The notes: generated from the sequence alone by a model not told the origin. DNA of 45,957 nt from Rhodobacteraceae bacterium KLH11 (GCA_000158135.1 DS999531.1:1977086-2023042), one strand, 5' to 3'; shown: positions 1 through 8,600, counted from the first letter of the stretch. Made by a program: numbers and translations.

Positions 1-2
1 GA

Positions 3-58
3 ATGGCCGCGTTGCGGCCATGCCTCCGGCGGAGGTATTTTTGAACAGAAGAAGCGGG
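3..58 (+). terminator. Double-hairpin gene-end element, copy 1
   Basis: A perfect 8-bp inverted repeat (ATGGCCGC, loop GTT, GCGGCCAT, 3-21) is followed by a second short hairpin (CCTCC, loop GGC, GGAGG, 23-35), then TATTTTT and a tail ending AGAAGAAG. Hairpin plus T-run is the form of an intrinsic terminator on the plus strand, presumably for a gene lying left of the window. The same two-hairpin block with a similar tail recurs on the minus strand after purK (2905-2955). From memory, blocks like this recur after genes in roseobacter genomes; I could not check. Confidence 0.6.
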
Positions 59-101
59 AAAGAGCGTGTTCAAACCCGATCTGGCAGGATATGCGATTGG
101 A

Positions 102-944
102 ATGAAACTGTTTCTTCTGACCACGCTGACCATGTGTGCCTTTGCGGCGAATTCCATTCTAAACCGGCTGGCGGTGGAGAGCGGGGCCAGCGATGCGGCT
201 GGGTTCGCGGTTGTTCGTATCCTGTCGGGGGCGCTGGTTCTGTCGCTGCTGGTGTTGATGCGGGGTGGGTATTTGCCTTTGCGTGACCGACGTCGGGTTG
301 TCGGTGCAGGAGCATTATCGCTTTATATGATTGGGTTTTCGACTGCCTATGTTTCGCTGGATGCCGGGCTTGGCGCGTTGATCCTGTTCGGGGTCGTGCA
401 GATCACGATGTTTGCCACTGCCGCCGTGACAGGCAGCAGCCCCACGGGCCGCCAAATCCTGGGGACCGTTGTGGCCTTGGCCGGGCTTGCGTATGTTTTG
501 TGGCCTTCCGGGGCGCTGAGGGTTAATTTGACCGGCGCGGCGCTGATGGTAGCTGCGGGGGTTGGCTGGGCCGCCTATTCGCTGGTTGGTCGGAGCGAGC
601 CTGATGCGCTGGCCGGGACGGCGGCCAATTTTGTCATTGCACTGCCGGTTACAGCGTTCAGCCTGTTGGTGTTGGGTGGTACCTGGCAGATGACAGCAAC
701 AGGCTACCTGCTTGCGGCCCTGTCCGGTGCGGTGACGTCGGGGTTGGGGTATGCTTTGTGGTATCGGGTGTTGCCGCAGCTGGCGCCGGTCGTTGCCGCG
801 GTAGTGCAGTTGAGCGTGCCGGTCATTGCCATTCTGGCCGGGGTGATCTTGCTGGGCGAAGTCATCAGTGTGCAGTTGATCATTGGGGCCCTGCTGGTCT
901 TGGGGGGCATTGCACTGGCCGTGATACGCAGGAGCCGGGGCTAG
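102..944 (+). CDS. EamA/DMT-family membrane transporter
   Basis: Inner-membrane protein of 280 residues, almost entirely hydrophobic, with about ten predicted transmembrane helices in two related halves (roughly residues 5-130 and 140-275). This is the layout of the drug/metabolite transporter superfamily, which exports amino acids, metabolites or drugs; the substrate cannot be read from the sequence. The second half has the usual small-residue-rich helices and a late LLGE segment. I chose the ATG at 102 because the first membrane helix follows at once; a GTG at 66, preceded by GGGAAAGAG, would add 12 residues and is a real alternative. The gene begins just after a terminator-like element, so it probably has its own promoter or starts a new unit. 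It ends 38 bases before the hydrolase gene. Confidence 0.85.
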   Translation: MKLFLLTTLTMCAFAANSILNRLAVESGASDAAGFAVVRILSGALVLSLLVLMRGGYLPLRDRRRVVGAGALSLYMIGFSTAYVSLDAGLGALILFGVVQITMFATAAVTGSSPTGRQILGTVVALAGLAYVLWPSGALRVNLTGAALMVAAGVGWAAYSLVGRSEPDALAGTAANFVIALPVTAFSLLVLGGTWQMTATGYLLAALSGAVTSGLGYALWYRVLPQLAPVVAAVVQLSVPVIAILAGVILLGEVISVQLIIGALLVLGGIALAVIRRSRG

Positions 945-982
945 GGGTTTTCTCGACCACCATTACCCCTTATCTGGCAGGC

Positions 983-1756
983 ATGAGATTTCTGATCGCT
1001 CTTTTCCTGTGCCTTGCACCCGCTGCAGCCAGCGCGAAATGCGTCGTTCTGCTGCACGGGCTTGCGCGCAGTGAGGCGTCATTTTCGGTGATGGAGCAGC
1101 TTTTCAAGGTGCATGGCTATACGGTCGTTCGGCCCGGCTATCCCTCGACCGACCTGCCGATCCCTGAACTGGCGGATCAGACCTTGCCGGATGCCTTTGA
1201 GGCCTGCGGCGAGGATACCGTAAATGTGGTTGCCCATTCGATGGGTGGCATTTTGTTGCGGCATTGGTTGCAGGATAACCAGCCTGAGAATCTTGGGCGT
1301 GTTGTCATGCTGGGGCCGCCCAATCAGGGCAGCCAGCTGGTCGATGAGCTGGGTGGTTGGGAGGTCTTCGGCCTGTTGCACGGACCAGCTGGCCTTGCGC
1401 TGGGCACCGGGCCCGAGGGTCTGCCGCGCCGTCTGCCGCCGGTGGAGTTCGAACTGGGTGTGATTGCAGGCGAGAACTCGTTGAACCCGTTATTCTCCTC
1501 TCTGATCGACGGGCCTGATGACGGCAAGGTTTCGGTCGAGACGACAAAGGTCGAAGGAATGACGGATCATATCGTTCTGCCAGTGACCCATACCTTCATG
1601 ATGAACAACCCGCGCGTGATGGCGCAGGCGCTGCATTTTATTGAATACGGACAGTTTGATCCACAAATTACCTGGCTTGATGGGATTCTCGATGTAATAG
1701 ACGAGATTTGCATCGGGCAAGATTGCTCGGAACCGGAATCAGAACCCACGCGATGA
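983..1756 (+). CDS. Secreted alpha/beta hydrolase (lipase-like)
   Basis: Protein of 257 residues with a Sec-type signal peptide (residues 1-18, ending AAASA), so probably periplasmic. The mature part begins with a hydrophobic strand and an HGLAR oxyanion-type loop (25-29), and carries the nucleophile-elbow motif AHSMGG with Ser86. A late THTFMM segment could supply the catalytic His. This is the fold of triacylglycerol lipase/esterase-type hydrolases; the substrate is unknown. The C-terminus has two closely spaced cysteines (CIGQDC) that could form a disulfide. The start was chosen at 983 for the signal peptide; the upstream in-frame extension lies inside the transporter gene in another frame. 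The stop overlaps the next start as ATGA, so the phnM-like gene is probably translationally coupled. Confidence 0.82.
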   Translation: MRFLIALFLCLAPAAASAKCVVLLHGLARSEASFSVMEQLFKVHGYTVVRPGYPSTDLPIPELADQTLPDAFEACGEDTVNVVAHSMGGILLRHWLQDNQPENLGRVVMLGPPNQGSQLVDELGGWEVFGLLHGPAGLALGTGPEGLPRRLPPVEFELGVIAGENSLNPLFSSLIDGPDDGKVSVETTKVEGMTDHIVLPVTHTFMMNNPRVMAQALHFIEYGQFDPQITWLDGILDVIDEICIGQDCSEPESEPTR

Positions 1757-2898
1757 CATCACTTGAACTGAGATTTGAGGGGGCAGAGGTTCTGCTTCCC
1801 GAAGGCATGATGCGGACCGCACTTTCTATCGGTGACGGGCTTGTGCAACGGGGCGGTGGCCGGCCGATCGATCTGTCAGGCTATCTGATCCTTCCCGGAA
1901 TTGTTGATCTGCACGGGGACGGGTTCGAACGGCATATCGCGCCCCGTCGTGGTGCAATGAAGCAGATGGATGATGGCATCCGTGCGGTCGAGGCCGAACT
2001 GGCAGCCAATGGCATCACCACAGCCGTTCTGGCGCAGTTTCACAGCTGGGAAGGAGGGGTGCGCGGACCAGAGTTTGCGGCACAGGTTTTCCAGGCCATC
2101 GCTTCGGTCAAGGATAGCGTCGTGACCGATCTGATCCCACAGCTGCGCTTTGAAACGCATATGCTGGATGACTATGTCGGCCTGCCAGCGCGTATTGCCC
2201 AGTGGCAGGTGCCATATGTGGTCTTCAATGATCATCTGCCGCATGAGCGGCTGGCACAGGGGCGCAAACCGCCACGTCTGACAGGGCAGGCGCTGAAGGC
2301 CGGGCGCAATCCGGATGTCCATTTTGACATGCTGCTCGGTATGCATGCGCGTAAGGATGAGGTCCCGGCGGCCCTCGATGCGCTGTGCAAGACGCTCAGT
2401 CAGAATGGTGTAAGAATGGGCAGCCATGACGATGCAACCGCCGAAACGCGTGCCTGGTGGCATGACCGGGAGGTGCCCATTGCCGAGTTTCCAGAAACGC
2501 TTGTCGCGGCCGAAGCCGCGCGCGCGGCCGGAGATCACATTATCCTTGGTTCACCAAATGTGGTGCGAGGTGGCTCTCATAAGGGAAATGCCAGCGCGCT
2601 GGACCTGATCGCCATGGGGCTATGCGATGCGCTGGCTTCGGATTATCATTACCCCAGCCCGCGCCGCGCCGCACTGATGCTGGCTAAATCGGGCCTGCTG
2701 GATTTCGCGGGTGCGTGGGCATTTGTCTCATCCGGTCCGGCGCAGGTGCTGGGTCTCGATGATCGCGGCACGCTGCTGCCCGGAAAACGTGCCGACATCG
2801 TGATACTGGACGCGGCAACCCAACGTGTCGCAGCCACATTGTCAGGTGGATGCGTCAGTTACATGTCTGGCAACATCGCAACCCGTTTCCTGAAGTGA
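1753..2898 (+). CDS. phnM: PhnM-like amidohydrolase
   Basis: Resembles alpha-D-ribose 1-methylphosphonate 5-triphosphate diphosphatase, the carbon-phosphorus lyase pathway enzyme that removes pyrophosphate to give ribose-1-methylphosphonate 5-phosphate. The 381-residue protein has amidohydrolase-superfamily landmarks in PhnM order: [11 protein letters not shown] (51-61) with metal-binding His/Asp, RFETH (132-136), FNDHLPHE (158-165), GSHDDA (223-228), [11 protein letters not shown] (266-276) and SDYHYPS (296-302). The start overlaps the hydrolase stop by ATGA. No other phn gene is in the window: the neighbours are a secreted hydrolase and, convergently, purK. Either the C-P lyase genes lie elsewhere or this is a stand-alone paralog acting on another phosphorylated compound. 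Family assignment is confident; exact substrate is inferred. Confidence 0.85.
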   Translation: MTSLELRFEGAEVLLPEGMMRTALSIGDGLVQRGGGRPIDLSGYLILPGIVDLHGDGFERHIAPRRGAMKQMDDGIRAVEAELAANGITTAVLAQFHSWEGGVRGPEFAAQVFQAIASVKDSVVTDLIPQLRFETHMLDDYVGLPARIAQWQVPYVVFNDHLPHERLAQGRKPPRLTGQALKAGRNPDVHFDMLLGMHARKDEVPAALDALCKTLSQNGVRMGSHDDATAETRAWWHDREVPIAEFPETLVAAEAARAAGDHIILGSPNVVRGGSHKGNASALDLIAMGLCDALASDYHYPSPRRAALMLAKSGLLDFAGAWAFVSSGPAQVLGLDDRGTLLPGKRADIVILDAATQRVAATLSGGCVSYMSGNIATRFLK

Positions 2899-2904
2899 TC
2901 CAGA

Positions 2905-2955
2905 CTTCATCTGGCCAAAAATATCCCCGCCGGAGGCATCGCGCGCAAGCGCGAT
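2905..2955 (-). terminator. Double-hairpin gene-end element, copy 2
   Basis: Read on the minus strand directly after the purK stop: a perfect 7-bp hairpin (ATCGCGC, loop TTGC, GCGCGAT, 2955-2938), then TGCCTCCGGCGGGGATATTT and a tail ending CCAGATGAAG. It shares the TGCCTCCGGCGG core, the AT-rich run and the GAAG tail with copy 1 at the left edge. It lies between the convergent phnM-like and purK genes and would terminate purK. Confidence 0.6.
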
Positions 2956-2959
2956 AAAT

Positions 2960-4027
2960 CTATCTGGAAATCCGGTTGAAATGGCCCATCTTGCGGCCCG
3001 CCTTCACCTCGGCCTTGCCATAAAGATGCAGGGCCACATCCCGCTCGCGCGACAAGTCAGACACGCGGCTGATATCCGCACCGATCAGGTTTTCCATGAC
3101 CACATCCGAATGGCGTTGCCCATCCCCCAACGGCCAGCCGACAACCGCACGGATATGTTGTTCGAACTGATCCACCGCGCAGCCATTTTGCGTCCAATGG
3201 CCGGAATTATGAACGCGTGGGGCGATTTCGTTCACGATCAGACCGTCAGACGTCACGAACAGCTCGACTCCCATAACGCCGACATAATCCAGCGCGTTGA
3301 GGATATTGGCCGCCAGCAATACCGCATCTGTCCGCTGTGACGGTGACAGCCGCGCCGGGACGGTGGTTGTATGCAGAATGCCGTCGCGATGGACGTTTTC
3401 GCCAGGGTCAAAGCACGCCACCTGACCATCCGCACCCCGTGCCGCGATGACCGAGATTTCGTGGGTGAAGTTCACAAACCCTTCAAGAATAGAAGGGGCG
3501 CCTGCCATATCGTTCAGGGCAGTCTCGGCATCTGCAGGGTTATGCAGACGGGCCTGTCCTTTGCCATCATAGCCAAATCGACGTGTTTTCAGGATTGCGG
3601 GCGTACCGATCGCCTCAATCGCCTGATGCAGGCTTGCCAGATCGGTGATGTCAGCGAAAGCGGCGGTTTTCAGGCCGAGCCCTTGCAGAAATCTCTTTTC
3701 GGTCAAGCGATCCTGACTGACGCGCAAGGCCTCGCGGCCCGGGTGAATTGGGCGATGTGCTTCCAGCAGGTCCAGCGCCTGAGTGGGGATGTTCTCGAAT
3801 TCGTAAGTAATGACATCGACCGAATTGGCGAAGGCTTCCAGCGCCGCGGTATCTTCATATGCAGCGGTTGTGACGCGATCTGCCACTTGCCCCGCAGGCG
3901 GGTTTGCGCCCGGTTCGAAGATATGCGTGGTAAATCCAAGCCGTGCCGCAGCGACTGACAGCATGCGCCCCAACTGACCACCGCCCAATATCCCAATCGT
4001 TGCGCCAGGAAGAAGCATTTGTGCCAT
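2960..4027 (-). CDS. purK: 5-(carboxyamino)imidazole ribonucleotide synthase PurK
   Basis: ATP-grasp enzyme of de novo purine synthesis that uses ATP and bicarbonate to convert AIR to N5-CAIR, the substrate of PurE. The 355-residue protein has the N-terminal GILGGGQLGRML segment (12-23), YEFENIP (75-81) and the nucleotide-binding stretch LKTRRFGYDGKGQ (146-158), all typical of PurK. The ATG at 4027 overlaps the upstream stop as TGATG; a GTG one codon earlier (4030) is also possible. It is the last gene of a purE / ProC-like / purK unit with both junctions overlapping, so the three are very likely cotranscribed and coupled. A hairpin element follows the stop. Confidence 0.95.
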   Translation of the reverse strand: MAQMLLPGATIGILGGGQLGRMLSVAAARLGFTTHIFEPGANPPAGQVADRVTTAAYEDTAALEAFANSVDVITYEFENIPTQALDLLEAHRPIHPGREALRVSQDRLTEKRFLQGLGLKTAAFADITDLASLHQAIEAIGTPAILKTRRFGYDGKGQARLHNPADAETALNDMAGAPSILEGFVNFTHEISVIAARGADGQVACFDPGENVHRDGILHTTTVPARLSPSQRTDAVLLAANILNALDYVGVMGVELFVTSDGLIVNEIAPRVHNSGHWTQNGCAVDQFEQHIRAVVGWPLGDGQRHSDVVMENLIGADISRVSDLSRERDVALHLYGKAEVKAGRKMGHFNRISR

Positions 4028-4782
4028 CACGGGGTCTCCAATCGTTTACCAATTGCAGTCAGGGTAGCGCCTAGTGCTTCATGCGCGCGTCCTGAATGCA
4101 AACTCTGTGTCATCTGAAGGCTTAACGTGCCCTCGGTCGCCAGCGCATCGCGTTCTTCCGCCAGTTGCCCTGCGCTTTTATCCATTGCCGACAGGAAACC
4201 GGACATCAGTTGCGCCGTATAGAATTCTGCGCGGTCGCGGTCACCGGTTTCGTTGGCCAGCCACTCTGCACCTGTTGCCATCAGGTCCAGAACGCCGGGA
4301 ACCATCGCGCAGATTGCGAAATGTGCGTTCAAAGCCCCCTCATCTTCGACCTTTACAACCGGGTTTTCGGGTTCAAAAAGGGCGGCCAGCAAACGATCAT
4401 TGCCATAGGCCGCCAACGGGCATCCGCCACTTTGCAGGAACCCGAGCGGAATCGTCTGAACGAAATCCGATGCAGGGGCGCACAGCGTCTTGAGGTGATT
4501 TGTTGAAATACCCGCCATGACCGAGACGATCTGTTGATCCGGGCGGAACGTCAGAGGGCCAAGAACCTCGGCCGCGATCCGGGGGCGCAGACACAAAAAG
4601 ACAATATCGGATGTGTCGATTACGTCCTGCGCAGTGCCCACACGCAGCCCTAATTCAGCCTTCAGGTCACTGACGATCTGCGCGTTGCGTTCGGTGACAC
4701 ACAGCTCATGGCCTTTTGATGCCAGAAATCGCGCAATCGGTGCCGCGATATGACCGGTCCCGATAAGGCCGATACGGCTCAT
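4027..4782 (-). CDS. ProC-like NAD(P)-binding oxidoreductase between purE and purK
   Basis: Protein of 251 residues beginning with a Rossmann dinucleotide-binding motif ([13 protein letters not shown], residues 5-17). The overall shape matches the pyrroline-5-carboxylate reductase family: an N-terminal NAD(P)-binding half, and a helical C-terminal half with an [11 protein letters not shown] segment resembling the dimerisation region. The true proC is at 19588-20403, so this is a paralog of unknown substrate. It overlaps purE by ATGA and purK by TGATG, so it is made from the purine operon message. A link to purine or one-carbon metabolism is suggested only by position. The catalytic residues of proline-pathway ProC cannot be confidently placed by eye. 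Confidence 0.8.
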   Translation of the reverse strand: MSRIGLIGTGHIAAPIARFLASKGHELCVTERNAQIVSDLKAELGLRVGTAQDVIDTSDIVFLCLRPRIAAEVLGPLTFRPDQQIVSVMAGISTNHLKTLCAPASDFVQTIPLGFLQSGGCPLAAYGNDRLLAALFEPENPVVKVEDEGALNAHFAICAMVPGVLDLMATGAEWLANETGDRDRAEFYTAQLMSGFLSAMDKSAGQLAEERDALATEGTLSLQMTQSLHSGRAHEALGATLTAIGKRLETP

Positions 4783-5264
4783 CCCTGTGGTTCCTCGGGG
4801 ATTGAGGCGGAAAGGGCCTCGCGCCAGACATCCAGCCGGTCAGCCAGCGCGGCATCCTGCAAGGCCAGAATGCCGGCCGCCATCAGGCCGGCATTGGCAC
4901 TGCCCGCCGCGCCGATGGCCATGGTGGCAACCGGAAAGCCCTTGGGCATCTGTACGATTGAATAAAGCGAATCCACACCCGACAGGGCGCGGGTCTGTAC
5001 AGGCACGCCAATCACCGGCACGCGGGTTTTCGAGGCCATCATACCCGGCAAATGCGCCGCGCCACCTGCGCCTGCGATGATCACCTGCAGGCCACGTGCA
5101 ACAGCGGTTTTGCCGTAGTCCCAAAGGCGATCCGGTGTGCGATGGGCCGAAACGATGCGTGCCTCATAGGCCACGCCCAACTCGTCCAGAATATCGGCGG
5201 CCTCTTTCATCGTGGGCCAGTCCGACTGACTGCCCATGATGATTCCCACTTTCACATCGCTCAT
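4779..5264 (-). CDS. purE: N5-CAIR mutase PurE
   Basis: Catalytic subunit of phosphoribosylaminoimidazole carboxylase (class I PurE), which rearranges N5-CAIR to CAIR in purine synthesis. The 161-residue length is normal. Signature motifs are present: GSQSDW (11-16), SAHRTP (39-44) and [11 protein letters not shown] (65-75), which form the nucleotide-binding and catalytic pocket with the conserved His. The ATG at 5264 (MSDVKVG) fits the family start; an upstream in-frame extension of 15 residues is unlike PurE. It is first in the unit with the ProC-like gene and purK, and lies 85 bases downstream of the small membrane-protein gene on the same strand. Confidence 0.96.
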   Translation of the reverse strand: MSDVKVGIIMGSQSDWPTMKEAADILDELGVAYEARIVSAHRTPDRLWDYGKTAVARGLQVIIAGAGGAAHLPGMMASKTRVPVIGVPVQTRALSGVDSLYSIVQMPKGFPVATMAIGAAGSANAGLMAAGILALQDAALADRLDVWREALSASIPEEPQG

Positions 5265-5349
5265 AGCCTTCGCGCCCCTGCCTTCGGAAAGAGCGCGCAC
5301 TATAGCCAAATCCGTTTGTCAGGCAATGCGGTATGGTACATTTGCATGA

Positions 5350-5670
5350 TCAGCGGTGATACGATGTATCTGTACGCGTCATCCACCACATCACACCGAA
5401 AATTGCAGCACCAGCGCACATTACCAACATCACCGTTCTCAGAGCGGTATGCGCGGATATCAGGGCAGCACTGACCGGAATCCATATCTGATCAGAGCCG
5501 CGTAACAATACAAAACTCTGTCCGTTTTCAAGCTTTTGCCCGACAACAACACCGCCAATAGCGAAATGAACCACAACACTGGCAACAAAAATGAGCCAAA
5601 ATAGGCAAAAGAATGCATTTTGTGCCCTTTTGCGGAACGAGGGCGACTTGGGCGTCTCGCTACTCGGCAT
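5350..5670 (-). CDS. Small two-helix membrane protein, unknown function
   Basis: A 106-residue protein that I do not recognise. Two hydrophobic segments are visible (about residues 17-42 and 72-95), separated by a polar loop of about 30 residues containing an FVLLRGSDQIWIP stretch; the N-terminus is basic. It is therefore probably an inner-membrane protein with both ends on the same side. Its start lies two bases after the DUF465 stop, so the two genes are likely cotranscribed, with purE possibly downstream in the same message. Confidence 0.65.
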   Translation of the reverse strand: MPSSETPKSPSFRKRAQNAFFCLFWLIFVASVVVHFAIGGVVVGQKLENGQSFVLLRGSDQIWIPVSAALISAHTALRTVMLVMCAGAAIFGVMWWMTRTDTSYHR

Positions 5671-5672
5671 TT

Positions 5673-5897
5673 TCAGGCGATGATATCGGGGGTCAGACGG
5701 TCCTCGATAAGACGAATGATGTCCTTCAGGCGCAGTTTCTGCTTTTTCAGCCGTTTGATCGTCAGCTGGTCCGAGGTCCCCTTGGCCTGCAAAGCCTCGA
5801 TCGCCTCGTCCAGATCGCGGTGCTGGCGGCGAAAAACCTCCAACTCCACCCGCAGGACTTCATCGGTTTTCATCGAAAGATCGGAGGGCGCGTTCAT
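5673..5897 (-). CDS. DUF465/YdcH-family small helical protein
   Basis: A 74-residue, highly charged helical protein. The pattern of heptad-spaced leucines with an HRDLDEAIEAL segment and a KRLKKQKLRLKDII segment is typical of YdcH/DUF465 proteins, short coiled-coil hairpins of unknown role that are common in Alphaproteobacteria. The start could also be Met9 (MKTDEVL). It diverges from hsp20; the 163-base gap between them holds the candidate heat-shock promoter. The membrane-protein gene follows after two bases. Confidence 0.85.
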   Translation of the reverse strand: MNAPSDLSMKTDEVLRVELEVFRRQHRDLDEAIEALQAKGTSDQLTIKRLKKQKLRLKDIIRLIEDRLTPDIIA

Positions 5898-5963
5898 GGG
5901 CGACTCAGTGTATCAAGTGGTGCTTTTCCACAAGATAGTGTGTCAGGGTTTATCCGGCCAGAC

Positions 5964-5992
5964 CTTGTGGACATCCCTGTTTCTTCCCATAT
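5964..5992 (+). promoter_or_regulatory. Candidate RpoH (sigma-32) promoter of hsp20
   Basis: CTTGTGG (5964-5970) and CCCATAT (5986-5992) are separated by 15 bases, close to the heat-shock sigma consensus of a CTTGAAA-type -35 and a CCCCATNT-type -10. It lies about 70 bases upstream of the GTG start of the small heat-shock gene and points toward it. The -35 is imperfect after CTTG, but TTG is the conserved part in rhodobacterial RpoH promoters. Confidence 0.5.
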
Positions 5993-6060
5993 TCTAAACA
6001 CGCGGTTGCCGACAACGGGGCCGCAGCATCCGTCGCTTTGACAATGAAGGACGATCAGAC

Positions 6061-6474
6061 GTGTCGAAACTTACCTTGGGCTCATACCCGCATCTTTTGG
6101 GGTTCGAGCAATTGGAACGCCTTTTGGAACGGTCTGCAAAGGCCGGAAACGAAGGGTACCCGCCCTATAATATCGAGCAGACCTCGGATTTTTCCTATCG
6201 CATCACCCTGGCTGTGGCCGGGTTCGCGGAAGAGGACCTGTCGATTACAATCGAGGATCGCCAACTGGTGATCCGGGGCCGTCAACGCGACGACAGCGAG
6301 GGGCGCATCTTCCTGCACCGCGGTATCGCGGCACGCCAGTTCCAGCGCATGTTCGTGCTGGCTGACGGGGTCGAGGTGGGCGAGGCGATCATGGAGAACG
6401 GTCTGCTGCATGTGGACCTGACCCGTGCGGTGCCTGAAACCGTGGTCCAAACGATCAATATCAAGAAGGGGTAA
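6061..6474 (+). CDS. Hsp20/alpha-crystallin small heat-shock protein
   Basis: ATP-independent holdase chaperone that binds unfolding proteins in the cytoplasm and, in its family, forms large oligomers. The 137-residue length and layout match IbpA-type proteins: an N-terminal arm beginning with the SYPHLLGFEQLERLL type of segment, a central alpha-crystallin domain (about 40-125) with the ENGLLHVDL signature, and a short basic C-terminus. The start is GTG at 6061, preceded by GAAGGA. DUF1150 begins six bases after the last codon, and this hsp20-DUF1150 pairing recurs in Alphaproteobacteria. A heat-shock promoter candidate lies upstream. Confidence 0.93.
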   Translation: MSKLTLGSYPHLLGFEQLERLLERSAKAGNEGYPPYNIEQTSDFSYRITLAVAGFAEEDLSITIEDRQLVIRGRQRDDSEGRIFLHRGIAARQFQRMFVLADGVEVGEAIMENGLLHVDLTRAVPETVVQTINIKKG

Positions 6475-6479
6475 GAGCA

Positions 6480-6704
6480 ATGAATACACCGATTGAGATT
6501 AACGCCGAAGGGGATCGGATCGTTTATGTGAAAGTTGTGGACGTGGCCGACCTGCCGCAGGATCTACAAGAGCAGGCGGGCGATCTGGACCAGCTTTACG
6601 CCGTGCACGATTCCGATGGTCAGCAACTGGCCCTGGTCGCCGACCGCAAGCTGGCATTTGTGCTGGCGCGTGAACACGATCTGTCACCGGTGGCCGTGCA
6701 CTAG
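6480..6704 (+). CDS. DUF1150-family protein, cotranscribed with hsp20
   Basis: A 74-residue acidic protein of the DUF1150 family, recognised by its overall pattern (YVKVVDVADLP early, then an acidic linker, then LYAVHDSDG and a KLAFVLAREH segment near the end). Its function is unknown. It starts five bases after the hsp20 stop, so it is presumably heat-induced with it. Such genes commonly sit next to hsp20 in Alphaproteobacteria, so a role alongside the chaperone is a fair inference but not shown. Confidence 0.87.
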   Translation: MNTPIEINAEGDRIVYVKVVDVADLPQDLQEQAGDLDQLYAVHDSDGQQLALVADRKLAFVLAREHDLSPVAVH

Positions 6705-6787
6705 GCCACCCGACGCATCGCCGAATTGACGTGACATTTCCTGCCTCTGCGGTGATCGTGCCGCAGAGTGAACAGCAGGAGTGCGCC

Positions 6788-7666
6788 ATGAGCTGGTATG
6801 ACTTTGATTGGGTAGATGCCTTCAGTGATCGCGCCTTTGGCGGCAATGGCTGTGCCGTGGTGCATGGTGCTGCCGGGCTGTCAGAAGACATCTGCATGGC
6901 CTATGTCCGCGAAACCTCATTGGTTGAATGCACATTTACGGGCCCGTCAGACATAGCTGATATCCGCGTCCGGTACTTTCTGGCCAGCCGAGAGATTCCG
7001 TTTGCCGGGCACCCCACCATCGCCACGGTCGCTGCGATGCGGTCACGCGGGCTGTTTCAGGGCGAAGCGCTGACGCTTGAGACCGGCGCGGGCATCGTTT
7101 CGATCACGCTGAATGGGGAAGAGATCGAGATGACCCAGATCGCACCACAATTTGGGGATTATATTCCAACCGATCTGGTTGCTCGTGCCGTAAGCCTTCC
7201 GGAAGATGCGATTATCTCTCCGCCGCAATTTGTTTCGACCGGGCTGCCGTTCTGCATCACCGTGCTGCGCGATCATGCGGCGTTGCGGGCTGCAAAACTG
7301 GACGAAGGTCCATTGCGCAAGGTGGCTGAGAAGGCCGGATTTTCGGGGGCGGATATGGCCGAACCCTTCCTTGTCACCCTTAAGGGCGCAACCGACGCGG
7401 GCGACACATTCTCGCGCCTGTTGCTGGCCCCGCCCAGCCCGCCAGAAGACCCGTTCACCGGATCGGCAACAGGCGCAATGGCAGCCTATCTATGGAAATA
7501 CGGTTTGATGCCAAAAGACAGGTTTGTCGCCGAGCAGGGGCATGACATGGGGCGTCCGGGGCAGGCCAGCGTTACCCGGGTCGGCCCCCGGGATGCGATG
7601 ACGGGTATCAGGGTTGCCGGGCGCGGCCACGTTCTGATGCGCGGGCAGGTGGATTTGCCGGGCTGA
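6788..7666 (+). CDS. PhzF-family isomerase/epimerase-like protein
   Basis: A 292-residue protein of the PhzF family, which shares the two-lobed diaminopimelate-epimerase fold; PhzF itself isomerises trans-2,3-dihydro-3-hydroxyanthranilate, but most homologs have unknown substrates. Visible landmarks are FGGNGCAVV (17-25), the catalytic Glu47 in SLVECTF, FAGHPT (72-77) with the conserved His, and DPFTGSATGAM late in the protein. There are no phenazine genes nearby, so a phenazine role should not be assumed. The ATG at 6788 is chosen over the in-frame codon at 6731 because family members begin just before the FDVFT-like strand. It is convergent with the glycosyltransferase gene, nine bases away. 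Confidence 0.9.
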   Translation: MSWYDFDWVDAFSDRAFGGNGCAVVHGAAGLSEDICMAYVRETSLVECTFTGPSDIADIRVRYFLASREIPFAGHPTIATVAAMRSRGLFQGEALTLETGAGIVSITLNGEEIEMTQIAPQFGDYIPTDLVARAVSLPEDAIISPPQFVSTGLPFCITVLRDHAALRAAKLDEGPLRKVAEKAGFSGADMAEPFLVTLKGATDAGDTFSRLLLAPPSPPEDPFTGSATGAMAAYLWKYGLMPKDRFVAEQGHDMGRPGQASVTRVGPRDAMTGIRVAGRGHVLMRGQVDLPG

Positions 7667-7675
7667 GGCCCCGGG

Positions 7676-8518
7676 TCACGGTGCCATCCAGTCAAGCCGC
7701 GCAATCGGGCTCCTGCCGGGATCGATCGAATGGCGCTGGCACAGCCTGTCCAGATAAGAGCCCGGTACCGGTAGCCCGGCCTGCTGCGTGGCCAACCATT
7801 TCTTTTGATGGCCATAGACATGAACGGAATGGACGCCATCACGTTCGATCTGTTGCGGGCGAATTCCGGGCCTGTGCAACTTCCACAGCTCTTCCCGCGC
7901 CAGTGGATAGAGCGTATCGGGCGGCAAGGCGTGCTGTTCCTCGCCGGTCTTGCGCAGGAAATAGCTCAGTGCCTTGGGGCCGGAACAGCCCCACGGTAGC
8001 GCCTCGATCCCCCAGCGCTCACCGTTTTGTATGCGGGTCCGGTTTTTCCGCTGCAAGCGCGGCCCTCGCCAGGGTTGCGTGGGGTTCTGCGCGGTTACGA
8101 AATCCAGCATCCGAGCCAGCGTGGGCGAGGCGGATGGCAAGCGCAGAACACCGTTCGGGAATGTTCCATTCCCTGCGGGGGCAAAAACATATGCACTTTG
8201 AAAGTCAAAAGACCTGACACAGTAAGCATCCAGATCAGCCCAGAGGAAATCTGTTTTCTGCAACATGCGCAGGCGGAAGATGTCCGAGAAAACCGCGACT
8301 CTCAGCCGGGTATTGCCGCTCAGTGCGAAGGGCGGAGGCCAAAGAACGTCCGAGGCGGGGCGTATATCAACGCCTTCCGGAACGCCCCCGATTTGATCAG
8401 GGCAATAGAGAATAAACCTGTGCCCATTGTCCAGAAACGACCGGATGCACAGCACCTCAAGCCAGGACAGGTCTGAGCCATACCAGAAACCGGCGATTGT
8501 CGGCAGAGATTGTCCCAT
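7676..8518 (-). CDS. Glycosyltransferase with DXD motif (capsular/GT32-like)
   Basis: A 280-residue soluble protein with an N-terminal FWYGSDLSWLE segment, a SDIFRLRML stretch and the metal/sugar-nucleotide motif DLD (95-97, in WADLDAYC). This arrangement is typical of GT32-like glycosyltransferases that transfer a sugar from a nucleotide donor in capsule or surface polysaccharide assembly. The C-terminal third is rich in basic and aromatic residues (LHRPGIR, HVYGHQKKW). It stands alone: no other polysaccharide genes are in the window, so the acceptor is unknown. It is transcribed away from the sat-cysC terminator. Confidence 0.75.
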   Translation of the reverse strand: MGQSLPTIAGFWYGSDLSWLEVLCIRSFLDNGHRFILYCPDQIGGVPEGVDIRPASDVLWPPPFALSGNTRLRVAVFSDIFRLRMLQKTDFLWADLDAYCVRSFDFQSAYVFAPAGNGTFPNGVLRLPSASPTLARMLDFVTAQNPTQPWRGPRLQRKNRTRIQNGERWGIEALPWGCSGPKALSYFLRKTGEEQHALPPDTLYPLAREELWKLHRPGIRPQQIERDGVHSVHVYGHQKKWLATQQAGLPVPGSYLDRLCQRHSIDPGRSPIARLDWMAP

Positions 8519-8600
8519 GGATACCTGCGCCCGAGAGTGCCCTTGCGCAAGCTATAGTCTGTTTTGCCGGGGTGCGGCAATGCGCGCAGGCCTGAAACGC

